Assembly (NCBI RefSeq): GCF_900626285.1 | Contig: NZ_LR131147.1 | Coordinates: 27,749-91,748, forward strand | Direction: 5' to 3' | DNA length: 64,000 nucleotides | From: Intestinimonas massiliensis (ex Afouda et al. 2020) | GTDB lineage: Bacteria; Bacillota; Clostridia; Oscillospirales; Oscillospiraceae | Shown: piece by piece, positions 42,836 to 51,029 of the stretch | How the letters are laid out: the number at the start of each line of letters is the position of its first letter | Numbering within the stretch: position 1 is the stretch's first letter | Made by a program: the position numbers and the translations under genes | The notes under the pieces: generated by a model | Told to the model about the DNA's origin: nothing | The model's database searches: none | The model's input: the letters and a program-made list of their open reading frames with translations, nothing else

Positions 42836-44311
42836 TTAAATCCGCCACTGGATCTCTATGGTGTCACCGGTGATCCGGATGACCTGGACCAGCAGATCCA
42901 GCACACGGCGCTTCTCATCAAAGGAAAGCGCCTCCCAGCAGGTCAGATAGCTGCGAAGTTCCGGCTTACGGCTATCATGTACTTGACGGGAGTGGGCTAT
43001 TTCCTGCAGAATAGCTCTCTTTTTGCTGTCAAAAATCTCAATCTGCTGACGGAGATATTGGTACATCAGCTCATCAGATGTTGCCAGCCGCTCCGTCAGC
43101 ACGGCCAGTTTCTCTTCCGCCTGAGCAAGGTCCTCCTCTCGGGCCGCGCGCTCTCTGTCCCACTTCGGGATACCGGCCGGGGATAGGGTGGGGAAGTCGT
43201 CCAGCTTCTTCCGCAGCTCCGCATAAATCAGCCTTTCCATCTCCTCGGTGTACAGAATCCCTGGGCCGGTGCAGATCTTTGTCTCTGCCTGACGGGAGCA
43301 CAGCAGGCGGCCGTGTTTGGATACCAGGGCGTAACCGCACAGGCCGCACTTGAGCTTTCCGGCCAACCAGGTGTGCTTTGCCTTTTGGTAAGGCCGTGAC
43401 GTGCCCGGTGTCCGGCGTTTGGCCCAGCAGCGAAGCCAAAGTTCCGAGTCGACAAGCCCCTGGTGGGGGGCCAGTACCAGGCAGTTGCCCTCCAGGTGTG
43501 TCTGCTTTCGCCCGGTGCTGTTCCGGCCTGTATAGTAATAGCAGCCGTTCGTCCCTGTGAAATCATCGGGAGAGTTGACAATTACTGCGCCCCGGGTCTG
43601 GAAGAATCGGTAAATCTCCAGGTCCGCCCGTACATAGACGGGATTATGCACGATGTCCGCCAGTCTGGCCCGTACCCATGGCTTGCCGTTTTTTGTGATG
43701 CCGTCGGCCTGAAAAAGGCGGAGAATGTCGCCGTAGGAGCACTCCGGCTCCGCATACAGTTCATAGATCCTTCGGACTATAGCCGCCTCCTCGGGCACGG
43801 GCTCATATCGGGCGGTATTTATCTCCCCGATCCGAGCGGGGGAGAGCCGGTAGCCGTAGGGGACCCGGCCGCCCATATAGAGGCTGCGCTGGCTCCGGGA
43901 AAAATAGGCATCAGCCACACGCCGCTGGATGGTTTCCCGTTCCAGCTGGGCAAAGACCACGCAGATATTGAGCATGGCCCGGCCCATGGGGGAGGAGGTG
44001 TCGAACTTCTCAGTAGTGGAGACAAATTCCACATGATAGGAGCCGAACACCTCCATCATGGAGGAAAAATCCAGAATGGAGCGGCTGATGCGGTCCAGCT
44101 TATAGACCACCACCTTGCTTAACAGCCCTTCCCGCATATCCGCCATCATGCGCTGAAAGCCGGGGCGCTGGGTGTTTTTCCCGCTGTATCCACAATCAGT
44201 ATAGACCCTGTATTCCGCCCCGTCTGTCTCCTTCATACAGCGCTCGATCTGGCTCTGGATGGAGATGCTGTCCACCCGCTCTACAGACTGTCTGGCATAA
44301 ATGGCAACCAT
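42836..44311 (-). CDS. Large serine recombinase of element B
   Basis: The 491-aa protein has an N-terminal resolvase domain with catalytic Ser in YARQSVERVDSISIQSQ, VYKLDRISRS and the dimer helix FAQLERETIQRRVADA. The recombinase DNA-binding domain covers about residues 150-290, followed by a zinc ribbon (LKCGLCGYALVSKHGRLLCSRQ) and a coiled-coil tail. It is complete, like SpoIVCA. AAGGAGGG precedes ATG 44311. It ends at the element edge next to the attachment core, the usual place for the enzyme acting on that core. Confidence 0.95.
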   Translation of the reverse strand: MVAIYARQSVERVDSISIQSQIERCMKETDGAEYRVYTDCGYSGKNTQRPGFQRMMADMREGLLSKVVVYKLDRISRSILDFSSMMEVFGSYHVEFVSTTEKFDTSSPMGRAMLNICVVFAQLERETIQRRVADAYFSRSQRSLYMGGRVPYGYRLSPARIGEINTARYEPVPEEAAIVRRIYELYAEPECSYGDILRLFQADGITKNGKPWVRARLADIVHNPVYVRADLEIYRFFQTRGAVIVNSPDDFTGTNGCYYYTGRNSTGRKQTHLEGNCLVLAPHQGLVDSELWLRCWAKRRTPGTSRPYQKAKHTWLAGKLKCGLCGYALVSKHGRLLCSRQAETKICTGPGILYTEEMERLIYAELRKKLDDFPTLSPAGIPKWDRERAAREEDLAQAEEKLAVLTERLATSDELMYQYLRQQIEIFDSKKRAILQEIAHSRQVHDSRKPELRSYLTCWEALSFDEKRRVLDLLVQVIRITGDTIEIQWRI

Positions 44312-44338
44312 AGGAGTCCCTCCTTGTTCTGACCATGG

Positions 44339-44378
44339 AAAACCGCCGGAGAAAAATTTTATTTCTCCGGCGGTTTTT
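44339..44378. terminator. Perfect hairpin upstream of recombinase B
   Basis: A 16-bp stem AAAACCGCCGGAGAAA/TTTCTCCGGCGGTTTT is flanked by T-tracts on both strands. It lies 27 bp before the recombinase start, so it would cut off any upstream transcript unless antiterminated. Confidence 0.85.
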
Positions 44379-44532
44379 CAGCCTCCTTGCCCACATAGCG
44401 GGAGAAGATCTTATAGAGCCCTTGTTCGATTTCCCGAAGCCGGTTCAACCGCTCCCGCCCCGCAAGTACAGGGGATTGACCGATAATCTTCCATTCCCGC
44501 CTTTGCCCCAGAATATCGCCGCCTTTCCTCAC
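44359..44532 (-). CDS. Possible 57-aa protein in element B
   Basis: A charged helical peptide (REWKIIGQSPVLAGRERLNRLREIEQGLYKIFSRYVGKEAEK). GTG 44532 follows GGGAG at good spacing; an ATG at 44544 has poor spacing. It is upstream of the recombinase on the same strand, and its 3' end runs into the hairpin. There is no recognised family. It could be a directionality factor, but that is only a guess from size and place. Confidence 0.45.
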   Translation of the reverse strand: MRKGGDILGQRREWKIIGQSPVLAGRERLNRLREIEQGLYKIFSRYVGKEAEKPPEK

Positions 44533-44593
44533 AGCTTCTCCCATACCTTATGCACAGAAGAATCTGTCTCATGTCAGATGCCTGACATTTCCA

Positions 44594-44622
44594 TTGACAG
44601 AGGCAATCATACCCAATATAAT
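44594..44622 (+). promoter_or_regulatory. Promoter of the LRR/SLH gene
   Basis: TTGACA (44594-44599) and TATAAT (44617-44622) are 17 bp apart, both consensus. Confidence 0.85.
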
Positions 44623-44657
44623 AGTGCCTCGCTATGATTTTTTATATGGAGAGAGAT

Positions 44658-47600
44658 ATGAAACCTAATATGAAAAAAATACCTGCCGCGCTGACCTCTC
44701 TGGCTCTGGCGGGGCAGCTCTGCTTTCCCGGGGCCGCCCTGGCTGCAGAGCAGCCCCGTCCGCTTCAGGGCGATGTGATGGTATCGGACGTCTTTACCGA
44801 TCCCATCCTGAGAAGCTGGATCCTGAGCGGAAACAATTTGGGGGGCATGGGCGCCGACGGCGTACTTACGCAGGAGGAGCGCCAGGCGGTGACCAGTCTG
44901 GACCTGTCCGGCATGAATCTGACCAGTCTGGAGGGTCTGGAGGCATTTCCGAACTTGCAGTCGCTGGACTGCTCCCGCAACGCACTGACCACATTGGATC
45001 TGTCCCAAAATCCCGCGCTGACCACGCTGAACTGTTCCTACAACCAGTTGACCCACCTGGATCTGTCCCGAAACCCGGAGATTTCTCACCTGAATTGCAG
45101 CTTCAACCGCATGACGGAGCTTGATCTGACCGGAAGGGCCAAGCTGGTGGCGCTGAATTGTGAAATGAACCAGCTGACCAAACTGACGCTGGCCGGCTGC
45201 TCCGGCCTGGTGTCTCTGTACTGCCGGAACAACTTGCTGGACAAGCTGGATCTGTCTGATAATCTGGCCCTGGAATTTATCGAGACCTTCAGCAACCGGC
45301 TTACCTCCATCGACGTAACCATGCTGGCACAGCTCCGGTTCCTCCATATAGACCACAATCAGCTCACGCATCTGGACATGAGCCAGAACCGCAAGCTGGA
45401 GGGCGGCGGGTTTGTGGCCCGGAACAACTTTGTAGAGACCATCCTGCTGCCCGATCAGCCCGGTCTGATCGTCTATCTGGATGATTACGGTGAGCAGGAC
45501 CCCATTGACGGCGCGGACCGGGTTGAGTGGTATCTGGATCCATCCTATACAGACCCTGCGCCGGAGCAGCTGGAGGCAGCTGGGCAGACCCTTTACAGCA
45601 AGCGCATTCCCAACCAATACACCGTTTATTTTTCTGCCAATGGCGGCGCAGGCTCCATGAGCAGCCAAACAGCCAAGTGGGGTGATACGTTTAAGCTGCC
45701 GGAGCAGACCTTCCGCCGGTATGGCTATACCTTTTCCCATTGGAGTACCCTGCCCAACCAGGACCACGATACCTATGACGATGGTGCGGAGGTCTCCAAT
45801 CTGGCCGGCCAGAAAACAGATGGGGACCGGATCACCCTGTATGCCCGGTGGACTGCCAACCGCTACTCCATCCGCCTGGATCCAAACGGCGGGGAGGGAG
45901 AGCCTCAGATTCTGGGTGCCGCCTACGACCAGAACGTAAACCTGCCTCAGGCGCCGTTTACCAAAGCGGACATGGAGTTTGCCGGCTGGGCTGCGTCAGA
46001 GGACGGCCCTGTTCGCTACGCCGATCAGGCTCAGGTACAGAATCTGACCGCTCAGGCGGATGAGACTGTCACCCTGTATGCGGTGTGGCGGACGCCAATC
46101 AACCAGATACAGAAAACCTATCTGGAGACGCTGGAACGCGCGTTCCGCGCTTACGATACCGCTTCCTACACCGGGGAGGACTGGGAAACCCTGTCCAACG
46201 CCTATACCGCCGCCGTCGGAAATATTCAGTCGGCCAGCCTGGAAACCGCTATGAAAAAGGCGGTGGAGCAGGGCCTGTCCGTTATGGAGGCCGTCCCCAC
46301 GCTGGAGAAGCGGGTGGGAGCCGTAACCTCTGGCTGGCAAAGCGCGCACAACGAGGTACTGAACAGTCTGAGCAGCCCCATTCTGTCGGAAACCAACGCA
46401 CAGCAGGAGAGCCGGCTGGCGCAGGCCGCGCTGGATGGCCTGGAGCAGGATGCCCTGTCGGCTTTCTGTAGCCTGAGCCGTCCGGAAGATCGGACCACCG
46501 TGGTCAGCCGGGCCGCCCAGCAGCTCCAGGAGACGGCCGAAAAGCTGAGGAATCTGCAGCAGGTCGCCCGTTGGGTGGCTGATCTGAACGGCTTGACCAC
46601 CATCTCCATGGAACAGGTCCAACCGGAGCAGCTGACCGGCTACCAGGCCGCGCTGGAGAGCTATCAAGGGTTGCCGGCGCAGGTACAGGGGGCCGTCAGC
46701 CCGGGTGTGTCGCTGGCATTGCACAGCCGGCATGAGCTGGCCGGTCAGAAGCACACCAGTCTGTTGACCCTCCAGAGCGCCTATGACGGGCTGGAACAGA
46801 GTGCTTACTCCGACAAGGGCAAGGCCGCTTTGGCCCGGGAGCTGGCGGATGGGCAGGCCGCCATTCGGGCTGCCGGGTCTGCGGAGCTGGCACAGCAGGC
46901 CCAGAACTCCGCCTGGGAGCGCATCCTTCAGGTGCCCACCGCCGACAAGGAGCCGTCTGAACCGGTCACTCCGCCTGCCGGAGGCGGCGGCGGAATCGGT
47001 GGCGGTGGTTCCGGCGGCGCTGGCGGCTCCGCACCGGTAACACCGCCGGCAGCCGATGGGACGGTTACCATTACCGATGAAAAAACCGGCGCCAGTGCCC
47101 TTGTGACGACTACGGAAACCGGAACTGTGCATGCGGATGTCACCATCCCTCAGGGCGTTTCTCATGCCACTCTCCGCATCCCCTGCAAGGGCGGGGTCCA
47201 GACAGTAGCCGTCGTTGTTGGAACGGATGGTTCCCGGAGCGTGCTCCCCAAATCCGTCTATCAGGACGGCGTTCTGATCGTCCGTATGGACCGGTCGGCC
47301 CGGATCAAACTGCTGGATAACGGCAAGAGCTTTTCCGATGTGCGGGAGACCGATTGGTTTGCGCCGTCCGTCGCGTTTACCGCCAGCCGTGAGCTATTCT
47401 CCGGGGTCGGAAACGACATGTTTGCGCCGGATGGTACCATGACCCGGGCTATGCTGGCCACAGTTCTCCACCGGCTGGAGGGAGAACCCGACGCAGCGGC
47501 ATCCGGCATGTTCCAGGATGTGCCCCAGGGAATCTGGTATACAAAAGCGGTGAACTGGGCGGCGGAAACCGGCCTGGTCGCCGGCGTGGGCAGCGGACAA

Positions 47601-47879
47601 TTTGCCCCGGACGCGCCTATTACCCGGGAAAGCCTGGCTCTGATGCTGTATCGCTGCGCGGGCAGTCCTCAGCTTGCAGCCGGCGGGGCCGCCGAGACCC
47701 TGGAGCGGTTTCCGGACGCCGATAGGATTTCCGCCTGGGCCAGGGACGCCATGGAGTGGGCCTGCACCTCCGGTATCCTCACCGGGGATTCCGGCGGCCA
47801 GCTTCGTCCGGGAGATTTCACCACCAGGGCGGAGGTATCCGCCATGCTGACCCGCTTTGTGGGACAGACCCTGTTATAA
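44658..47879 (+). CDS. Surface protein: LRR, InlB-type repeats, SLH anchor
   Basis: A 1073-aa secreted protein. Signal peptide MKPNMKKIPAALTSLALAGQ... is followed by about eight leucine-rich repeats of the NxLTxLDLSxNPxL type (residues about 80-260). Two Listeria-Bacteroides (InlB B) repeats follow (YTVYFSANGGAGSM, YSIRLDPNGGEGE), then a long helical region, a Gly-rich linker (GGGGGIGGGGSGGAGG), and three C-terminal SLH domains (FSDVRETDWFAPSV, FQDVPQGIWYTKAV, FPDADRISAWARDA). The SLH domains bind the protein to wall polymer. It is probably an adhesin or interaction protein and is the main cargo of element B. Confidence 0.92.
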   Translation: MKPNMKKIPAALTSLALAGQLCFPGAALAAEQPRPLQGDVMVSDVFTDPILRSWILSGNNLGGMGADGVLTQEERQAVTSLDLSGMNLTSLEGLEAFPNLQSLDCSRNALTTLDLSQNPALTTLNCSYNQLTHLDLSRNPEISHLNCSFNRMTELDLTGRAKLVALNCEMNQLTKLTLAGCSGLVSLYCRNNLLDKLDLSDNLALEFIETFSNRLTSIDVTMLAQLRFLHIDHNQLTHLDMSQNRKLEGGGFVARNNFVETILLPDQPGLIVYLDDYGEQDPIDGADRVEWYLDPSYTDPAPEQLEAAGQTLYSKRIPNQYTVYFSANGGAGSMSSQTAKWGDTFKLPEQTFRRYGYTFSHWSTLPNQDHDTYDDGAEVSNLAGQKTDGDRITLYARWTANRYSIRLDPNGGEGEPQILGAAYDQNVNLPQAPFTKADMEFAGWAASEDGPVRYADQAQVQNLTAQADETVTLYAVWRTPINQIQKTYLETLERAFRAYDTASYTGEDWETLSNAYTAAVGNIQSASLETAMKKAVEQGLSVMEAVPTLEKRVGAVTSGWQSAHNEVLNSLSSPILSETNAQQESRLAQAALDGLEQDALSAFCSLSRPEDRTTVVSRAAQQLQETAEKLRNLQQVARWVADLNGLTTISMEQVQPEQLTGYQAALESYQGLPAQVQGAVSPGVSLALHSRHELAGQKHTSLLTLQSAYDGLEQSAYSDKGKAALARELADGQAAIRAAGSAELAQQAQNSAWERILQVPTADKEPSEPVTPPAGGGGGIGGGGSGGAGGSAPVTPPAADGTVTITDEKTGASALVTTTETGTVHADVTIPQGVSHATLRIPCKGGVQTVAVVVGTDGSRSVLPKSVYQDGVLIVRMDRSARIKLLDNGKSFSDVRETDWFAPSVAFTASRELFSGVGNDMFAPDGTMTRAMLATVLHRLEGEPDAAASGMFQDVPQGIWYTKAVNWAAETGLVAGVGSGQFAPDAPITRESLALMLYRCAGSPQLAAGGAAETLERFPDADRISAWARDAMEWACTSGILTGDSGGQLRPGDFTTRAEVSAMLTRFVGQTLL

Positions 47880-47890
47880 TCAATCAGACG

Positions 47891-47924
47891 AGCGCGGTAT
47901 GGGAGGCTGCTCCCATACCGCGCT
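47891..47924. terminator. Terminator after the LRR/SLH gene
   Basis: A perfect 14-bp stem AGCGCGGTATGGGA/TCCCATACCGCGCT has a 6-base loop and lies just inside the right edge of element B. Confidence 0.88.
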
Positions 47925-47940
47925 TTCCTGTTGTACGGTT

Positions 47941-48276
47941 TGCTTCGCCAAAGCGTTGGAAATGGACCACCTCCCGGGCCCGCAGGAATTTGATTACGTT
48001 GCTCACGTCCGGGTCGTCACTGAGCCGCAGAATGTTGTCATAGGTTACACGGGCCTTCTGCTCAGCGGCCATGTTCTCCGTCAGGTCGGCGATCACATCA
48101 CCCTTGACCCCGATGCCGGCGGCATTCCAGGGGGCGCCGGAGGCTGCCGTGGGGTAGATTCCGGTGGTGTGATCCACGAAATACGGAGCGAAGCCGCTGG
48201 TTTTGATCTGCTCCTCCGTCAGATTGCGGGTCAGCTGATGCACGATGGCGCCGATCATTTCCAGGTGGCCCAATTC
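47941..48276 (-). CDS. cotJC: cotJC, second (middle) segment of a gene split by two elements
   Basis: 112 minus-strand codons, from Glu-Leu-Gly-His-Leu-Glu-Met through MAAEQKARVTYD to VVHFQRFGEA, give residues 65-176 of CotJC. They include four Mn ligand positions expected from the Mn-catalase family (Glu65, His68, Glu136, His169 in rebuilt numbering). No proper start exists; an in-frame TTG at 48273 has no ribosome-binding site. The segment is flanked by element A on its 5' side and element B on its 3' side. Confidence 0.94.
47942..47949 (-). repeat. Attachment core, right end of element B
   Basis: The second copy of GGCGAAGC, within codons for Phe-Gly-Glu-Ala of the middle cotJC segment. 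Confidence 0.85.
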
Positions 48277-48285
48277 CTCAGTACC
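48275..48285 (-). repeat. Attachment core, left end of element A
   Basis: GGTACTGAGGA on the minus strand matches 54071-54081 (GGTACAGAGGA) except for the middle base. Either base gives a Thr codon, so the rebuilt protein is the same wherever exchange occurs. Confidence 0.85.
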
Positions 48286-48318
48286 TGCTGAGGAAGCATA
48301 GCGGTTCCAGCCGCTCCA

Positions 48319-48347
48319 TTGACGGGGGTTCTCCCGCAGATTATAAT
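48319..48347 (+). promoter_or_regulatory. Promoter of the element A operon
   Basis: TTGACG (48319-48324) and TATAAT (48342-48347) are 17 bp apart, just inside the left edge of element A. Confidence 0.8.
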
Positions 48348-48380
48348 AGAACCATTGTGAACGCTCAGGAGGGAACGCCC

Positions 48381-49430
48381 ATGTTGGCTTACACTTATAT
48401 TAGACAAGGCACCTTTCAGCTGCTGGACAAGCCCAAGCCGGTCCTGCTCCACCCCCGGGACGCCATCGTTCGGGTCACCCTGGGCAGTATCTGTACCAGC
48501 GACCTGCACATCAAGCACGGCTCCGTGCCCCGGGCGGTGCCCGGTATCACCGTGGGCCACGAGATGGTGGGTGTTGTGGAGCAGGTGGGGGAGGAGGTCT
48601 CCAGCGTCAGGCCAGGCGACCGGGTGACGGTAAACGTGGAGACCTTCTGCGGTTCCTGCTTTTTCTGTCAGCACGGATGGGTCAACAACTGCACCGATCC
48701 GAACGGCGGCTGGGCTCTGGGGTGCCGCATCGACGGCGGACAGGCGGAATATGTGCGGGTGCCCTATGCCGACCAGGGCCTCAACAAGATTCCGGACTCT
48801 GTCACAGACCTGCAGGCCCTGCTGGTAGGGGACGTACTGGCTACCGGCTACTGGGCGGCCAAGATCTCTGAAATCAAGGAGGAGGATACGGTGCTGATCC
48901 TGGGTGCCGGACCAACCGGAATCTGCACCTTACAATGTGTCCGCCTGTACCATCCCCGGAAAATCATCATCTGTGATATCGATCCGTACCGGCTGCAATT
49001 TGTCCGGGACCACTATCCGAAGGTGCTGACTGCGCGGCCGGATCAGGTACAGGCACTTGTTCAGGCAAACAGCGGCCACGGCGGCGCGGATGTGGTGCTG
49101 GAAGTGGCGGGCAGTCCCGATACCTTCCGGATGGCCTGGCAGTGCGCCCGGCCCAACGCAATTGTCACAGTGGTGGCGCTGTATGACGGACCTCAGACAC
49201 TGCCCCTGCCGGACATGTACGGCAAAAATCTGACCTTTAAGACAGGAGGGGTGGACGGCTGCAACTGCGATGAAACCCTGGCTCTTATCTCGGCCGGGAA
49301 GCTGGACACCACGCCGCTTATTACCCATACCTATCCACTCAGCCGCATTGAAGAGGCCTACGATCTCTTCGAGCACCGGCGGGACGGGGTCATAAAAGTC
49401 GCCATCAGGCCGGATGAGGCGGGGGAGTGA
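48381..49430 (+). CDS. Zinc-dependent alcohol dehydrogenase (MDR superfamily)
   Basis: The 349-aa protein has catalytic zinc ligands in SICTSDLHIKHG and VGHEMVG, the structural zinc lobe FCGSCFFCQHGWVNNC and the nucleotide loop VLILGAGPTGICTLQ. It is closest in pattern to secondary-alcohol or threonine-type dehydrogenases; the substrate is not known. AGGAGGG serves ATG 48381. It is the first gene of the element A cargo operon. Confidence 0.92.
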   Translation: MLAYTYIRQGTFQLLDKPKPVLLHPRDAIVRVTLGSICTSDLHIKHGSVPRAVPGITVGHEMVGVVEQVGEEVSSVRPGDRVTVNVETFCGSCFFCQHGWVNNCTDPNGGWALGCRIDGGQAEYVRVPYADQGLNKIPDSVTDLQALLVGDVLATGYWAAKISEIKEEDTVLILGAGPTGICTLQCVRLYHPRKIIICDIDPYRLQFVRDHYPKVLTARPDQVQALVQANSGHGGADVVLEVAGSPDTFRMAWQCARPNAIVTVVALYDGPQTLPLPDMYGKNLTFKTGGVDGCNCDETLALISAGKLDTTPLITHTYPLSRIEEAYDLFEHRRDGVIKVAIRPDEAGE

Positions 49431-49438
49431 TGCCTGAT

Positions 49439-50200
49439 ATGCGGCTTATCATTTCGCCGGCCAAGAAAATGAGAACTGATACGGACAGCTTGCCGTGGAA
49501 ATCCTTGCCCTGCTTTATCAGTCAAGCTGAAACACTTTACGATAAACTCAGGTCCATGTCCTATGAAGAACTGAAAAGGCTCTGGAAATGCAACGATCAG
49601 ATCGCCGCCCTCAATGCGGAGCGGCTGAGAACCATCGACCTGCACACCAACCTGACTCCCGCTATTCTGGCCTACGAGGGGATCCAGTACCGCTATATGG
49701 CCCCCGGCGTATTTTCCCGGGAAGCGTTTGACTATGTGCAGGAGCACCTGCGGATCCTGTCCGGGCTATATGGCCTTCTGCGGCCGTTTGACGGGGTGAT
49801 CCCTTATCGTCTGGAGATGCAGGCCAAGCTGAATATCTGTGATGTGAAGGACCTTTACAGCTATTGGGGCGGCATGATTGCGGGTCAACTCTACAGCGAG
49901 ACAGATTGTATCGTCAATCTGGCATCCAAGGAGTACAGCCTCTGCGTCTCCCGCTATCAAAAGCCGGGAACGCGGTTTATCACCTGCGTATTCGGCGAGG
50001 AGCGGGACGGCAAAGTCGTGGAAAAAGGTACCCTCTGCAAGATGGCCAGAGGGGAGATGGTGCGGTATCTGGCGGAGATCCAAGCCGGTGAGCCGGAGGC
50101 CATGAAGGACTTTTCCCGCCTGAACTATACCTTTTCGCCCCGGCATTCCGACCCGTCGACCTATGTTTTTCTTTTGGGAGGCACAACATGTCCAGCATAA
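49439..50200 (+). CDS. yaaA: YaaA/UPF0246 family protein
   Basis: The 253-aa protein begins MRLIISPAKKM and has YEGIQYRYMAPGVFSREA and GLYGLLRPFDGVIPYRLEM, diagnostic of YaaA, a DNA-binding protein that limits Fenton damage under peroxide stress in E. coli. The C-terminus FSPRHSDPSTYVFLLGG diverges from the usual end. It starts about 8 bp after the dehydrogenase. Confidence 0.9.
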   Translation: MRLIISPAKKMRTDTDSLPWKSLPCFISQAETLYDKLRSMSYEELKRLWKCNDQIAALNAERLRTIDLHTNLTPAILAYEGIQYRYMAPGVFSREAFDYVQEHLRILSGLYGLLRPFDGVIPYRLEMQAKLNICDVKDLYSYWGGMIAGQLYSETDCIVNLASKEYSLCVSRYQKPGTRFITCVFGEERDGKVVEKGTLCKMARGEMVRYLAEIQAGEPEAMKDFSRLNYTFSPRHSDPSTYVFLLGGTTCPA

Positions 50201-51018
50201 TCGAGATCACCGACCTTTCCGCCCCTGAGCTGGAGGCATACACCCAGCTCACCCACGCCCAGCTCCGCAACCGGCTGGAGCCGGAAAAGGGCATTTTTAT
50301 TGCGGAAAGCACCAAGGTCATTGCCTGCGCGCTGAAAGCGGGCTGCCAACCTGTTTCCGCCCTGATGGAGCGCAATCACATTCCTTCTTTCCTGGAGCAT
50401 CTGCCGGAGGGGTATCAGGACATCCCCATCTATACCGCCGACCGGGCAGTGCTGGAGGGGCTTACCGGCTATCAGCTTACCAGAGGGGTACTGTGCGCCA
50501 TGCGCCGGCCTGTCCAGTCCAGTGTGGAGGAGCTCTGCCGGACAGCCCGCCGGATCGCCGTACTGGAGAATATCACAGATGCCACCAATGTGGGCGCTAT
50601 TTTCCGCTCCGCCGCCGCCCTGGGTATGGACGGTGTCCTAGTCACACCCTGCTGCTGCGATCCCCTTTATCGCCGGGCCGTGCGGGTCAGTATGGGCACG
50701 GTATTTCAGATTCCCTGGGCTCAGATCGGCTCCGACCAGTCCCAGTGGCCCCAGCCCGGGCTCTCCCGCCTGCGGGAGTTGGGGTTCCAGACAGTGGCCA
50801 TGGCGCTGACCGACGATTCCATCCGGATCGACGATCCGGTGCTGGCTCAGGCGGAGAAGCTGGCCATCATATTGGGCACTGAGGGAGACGGCCTTTCCGC
50901 CCACACCATCGCAGGCTGCGACTATACCGCCCGCATCCCTATGCTCCATGGGGTGGATTCCCTGAACGTGGCTGCCGCCGGAGCGGTCATCTTCTGGCAG
51001 CTTCGGCCCCGGACCTGA
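50188..51018 (+). CDS. SpoU/TrmH-family RNA 2'-O-methyltransferase
   Basis: The 276-aa protein has an N-terminal substrate-binding domain (LRNRLEPEKGIFIAESTKVI) and the SPOUT knot: NVGAIFRSAAALGMDGVLV, LGTEGDGLS and IPMLHGVDSLNVAAAGAV (motifs 1-3). Its target may be rRNA or tRNA. It overlaps yaaA by 13 bp. Confidence 0.93.
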   Translation: MSSIIEITDLSAPELEAYTQLTHAQLRNRLEPEKGIFIAESTKVIACALKAGCQPVSALMERNHIPSFLEHLPEGYQDIPIYTADRAVLEGLTGYQLTRGVLCAMRRPVQSSVEELCRTARRIAVLENITDATNVGAIFRSAAALGMDGVLVTPCCCDPLYRRAVRVSMGTVFQIPWAQIGSDQSQWPQPGLSRLRELGFQTVAMALTDDSIRIDDPVLAQAEKLAIILGTEGDGLSAHTIAGCDYTARIPMLHGVDSLNVAAAGAVIFWQLRPRT

Positions 51019-51029
51019 GCGGAGTGCAG

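Larger units (their letters stand above)
42806..47949. mobile_element. Element B: 5.1-kb serine-recombinase element inside cotJC
   Basis: Bounded by the 8-bp direct repeat GGCGAAGC, this 5136-bp unit separates codons 176 and 177 of cotJC. It carries a full-length serine recombinase ending 23 bp from its left edge, a possible 57-aa protein, and a large LRR/SLH surface protein. Excision at the repeat rebuilds the cotJC frame exactly. The organisation is that of the skin element of sigK. Confidence 0.9.

Noticed and set aside
42639..42848. A 69-aa minus-strand open frame over the third cotJC segment
   Set aside because: It is in a different frame from the CotJC C-terminus, is Arg/Pro-rich and runs through the terminator.
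47884..48273. A stand-alone Mn-catalase fragment starting at TTG 48273
   Set aside because: No ribosome-binding site, and the frame is continuous with the cotJC segment broken at the attachment core. It also runs past the right core of element B into unrelated codons.
48277..48420. In-frame open reading upstream of the middle cotJC segment (Trp-rich, about 40 codons)
   Set aside because: It is antisense to the dehydrogenase promoter and start region, has no start codon, and does not match CotJC, so it is chance openness inside element A.
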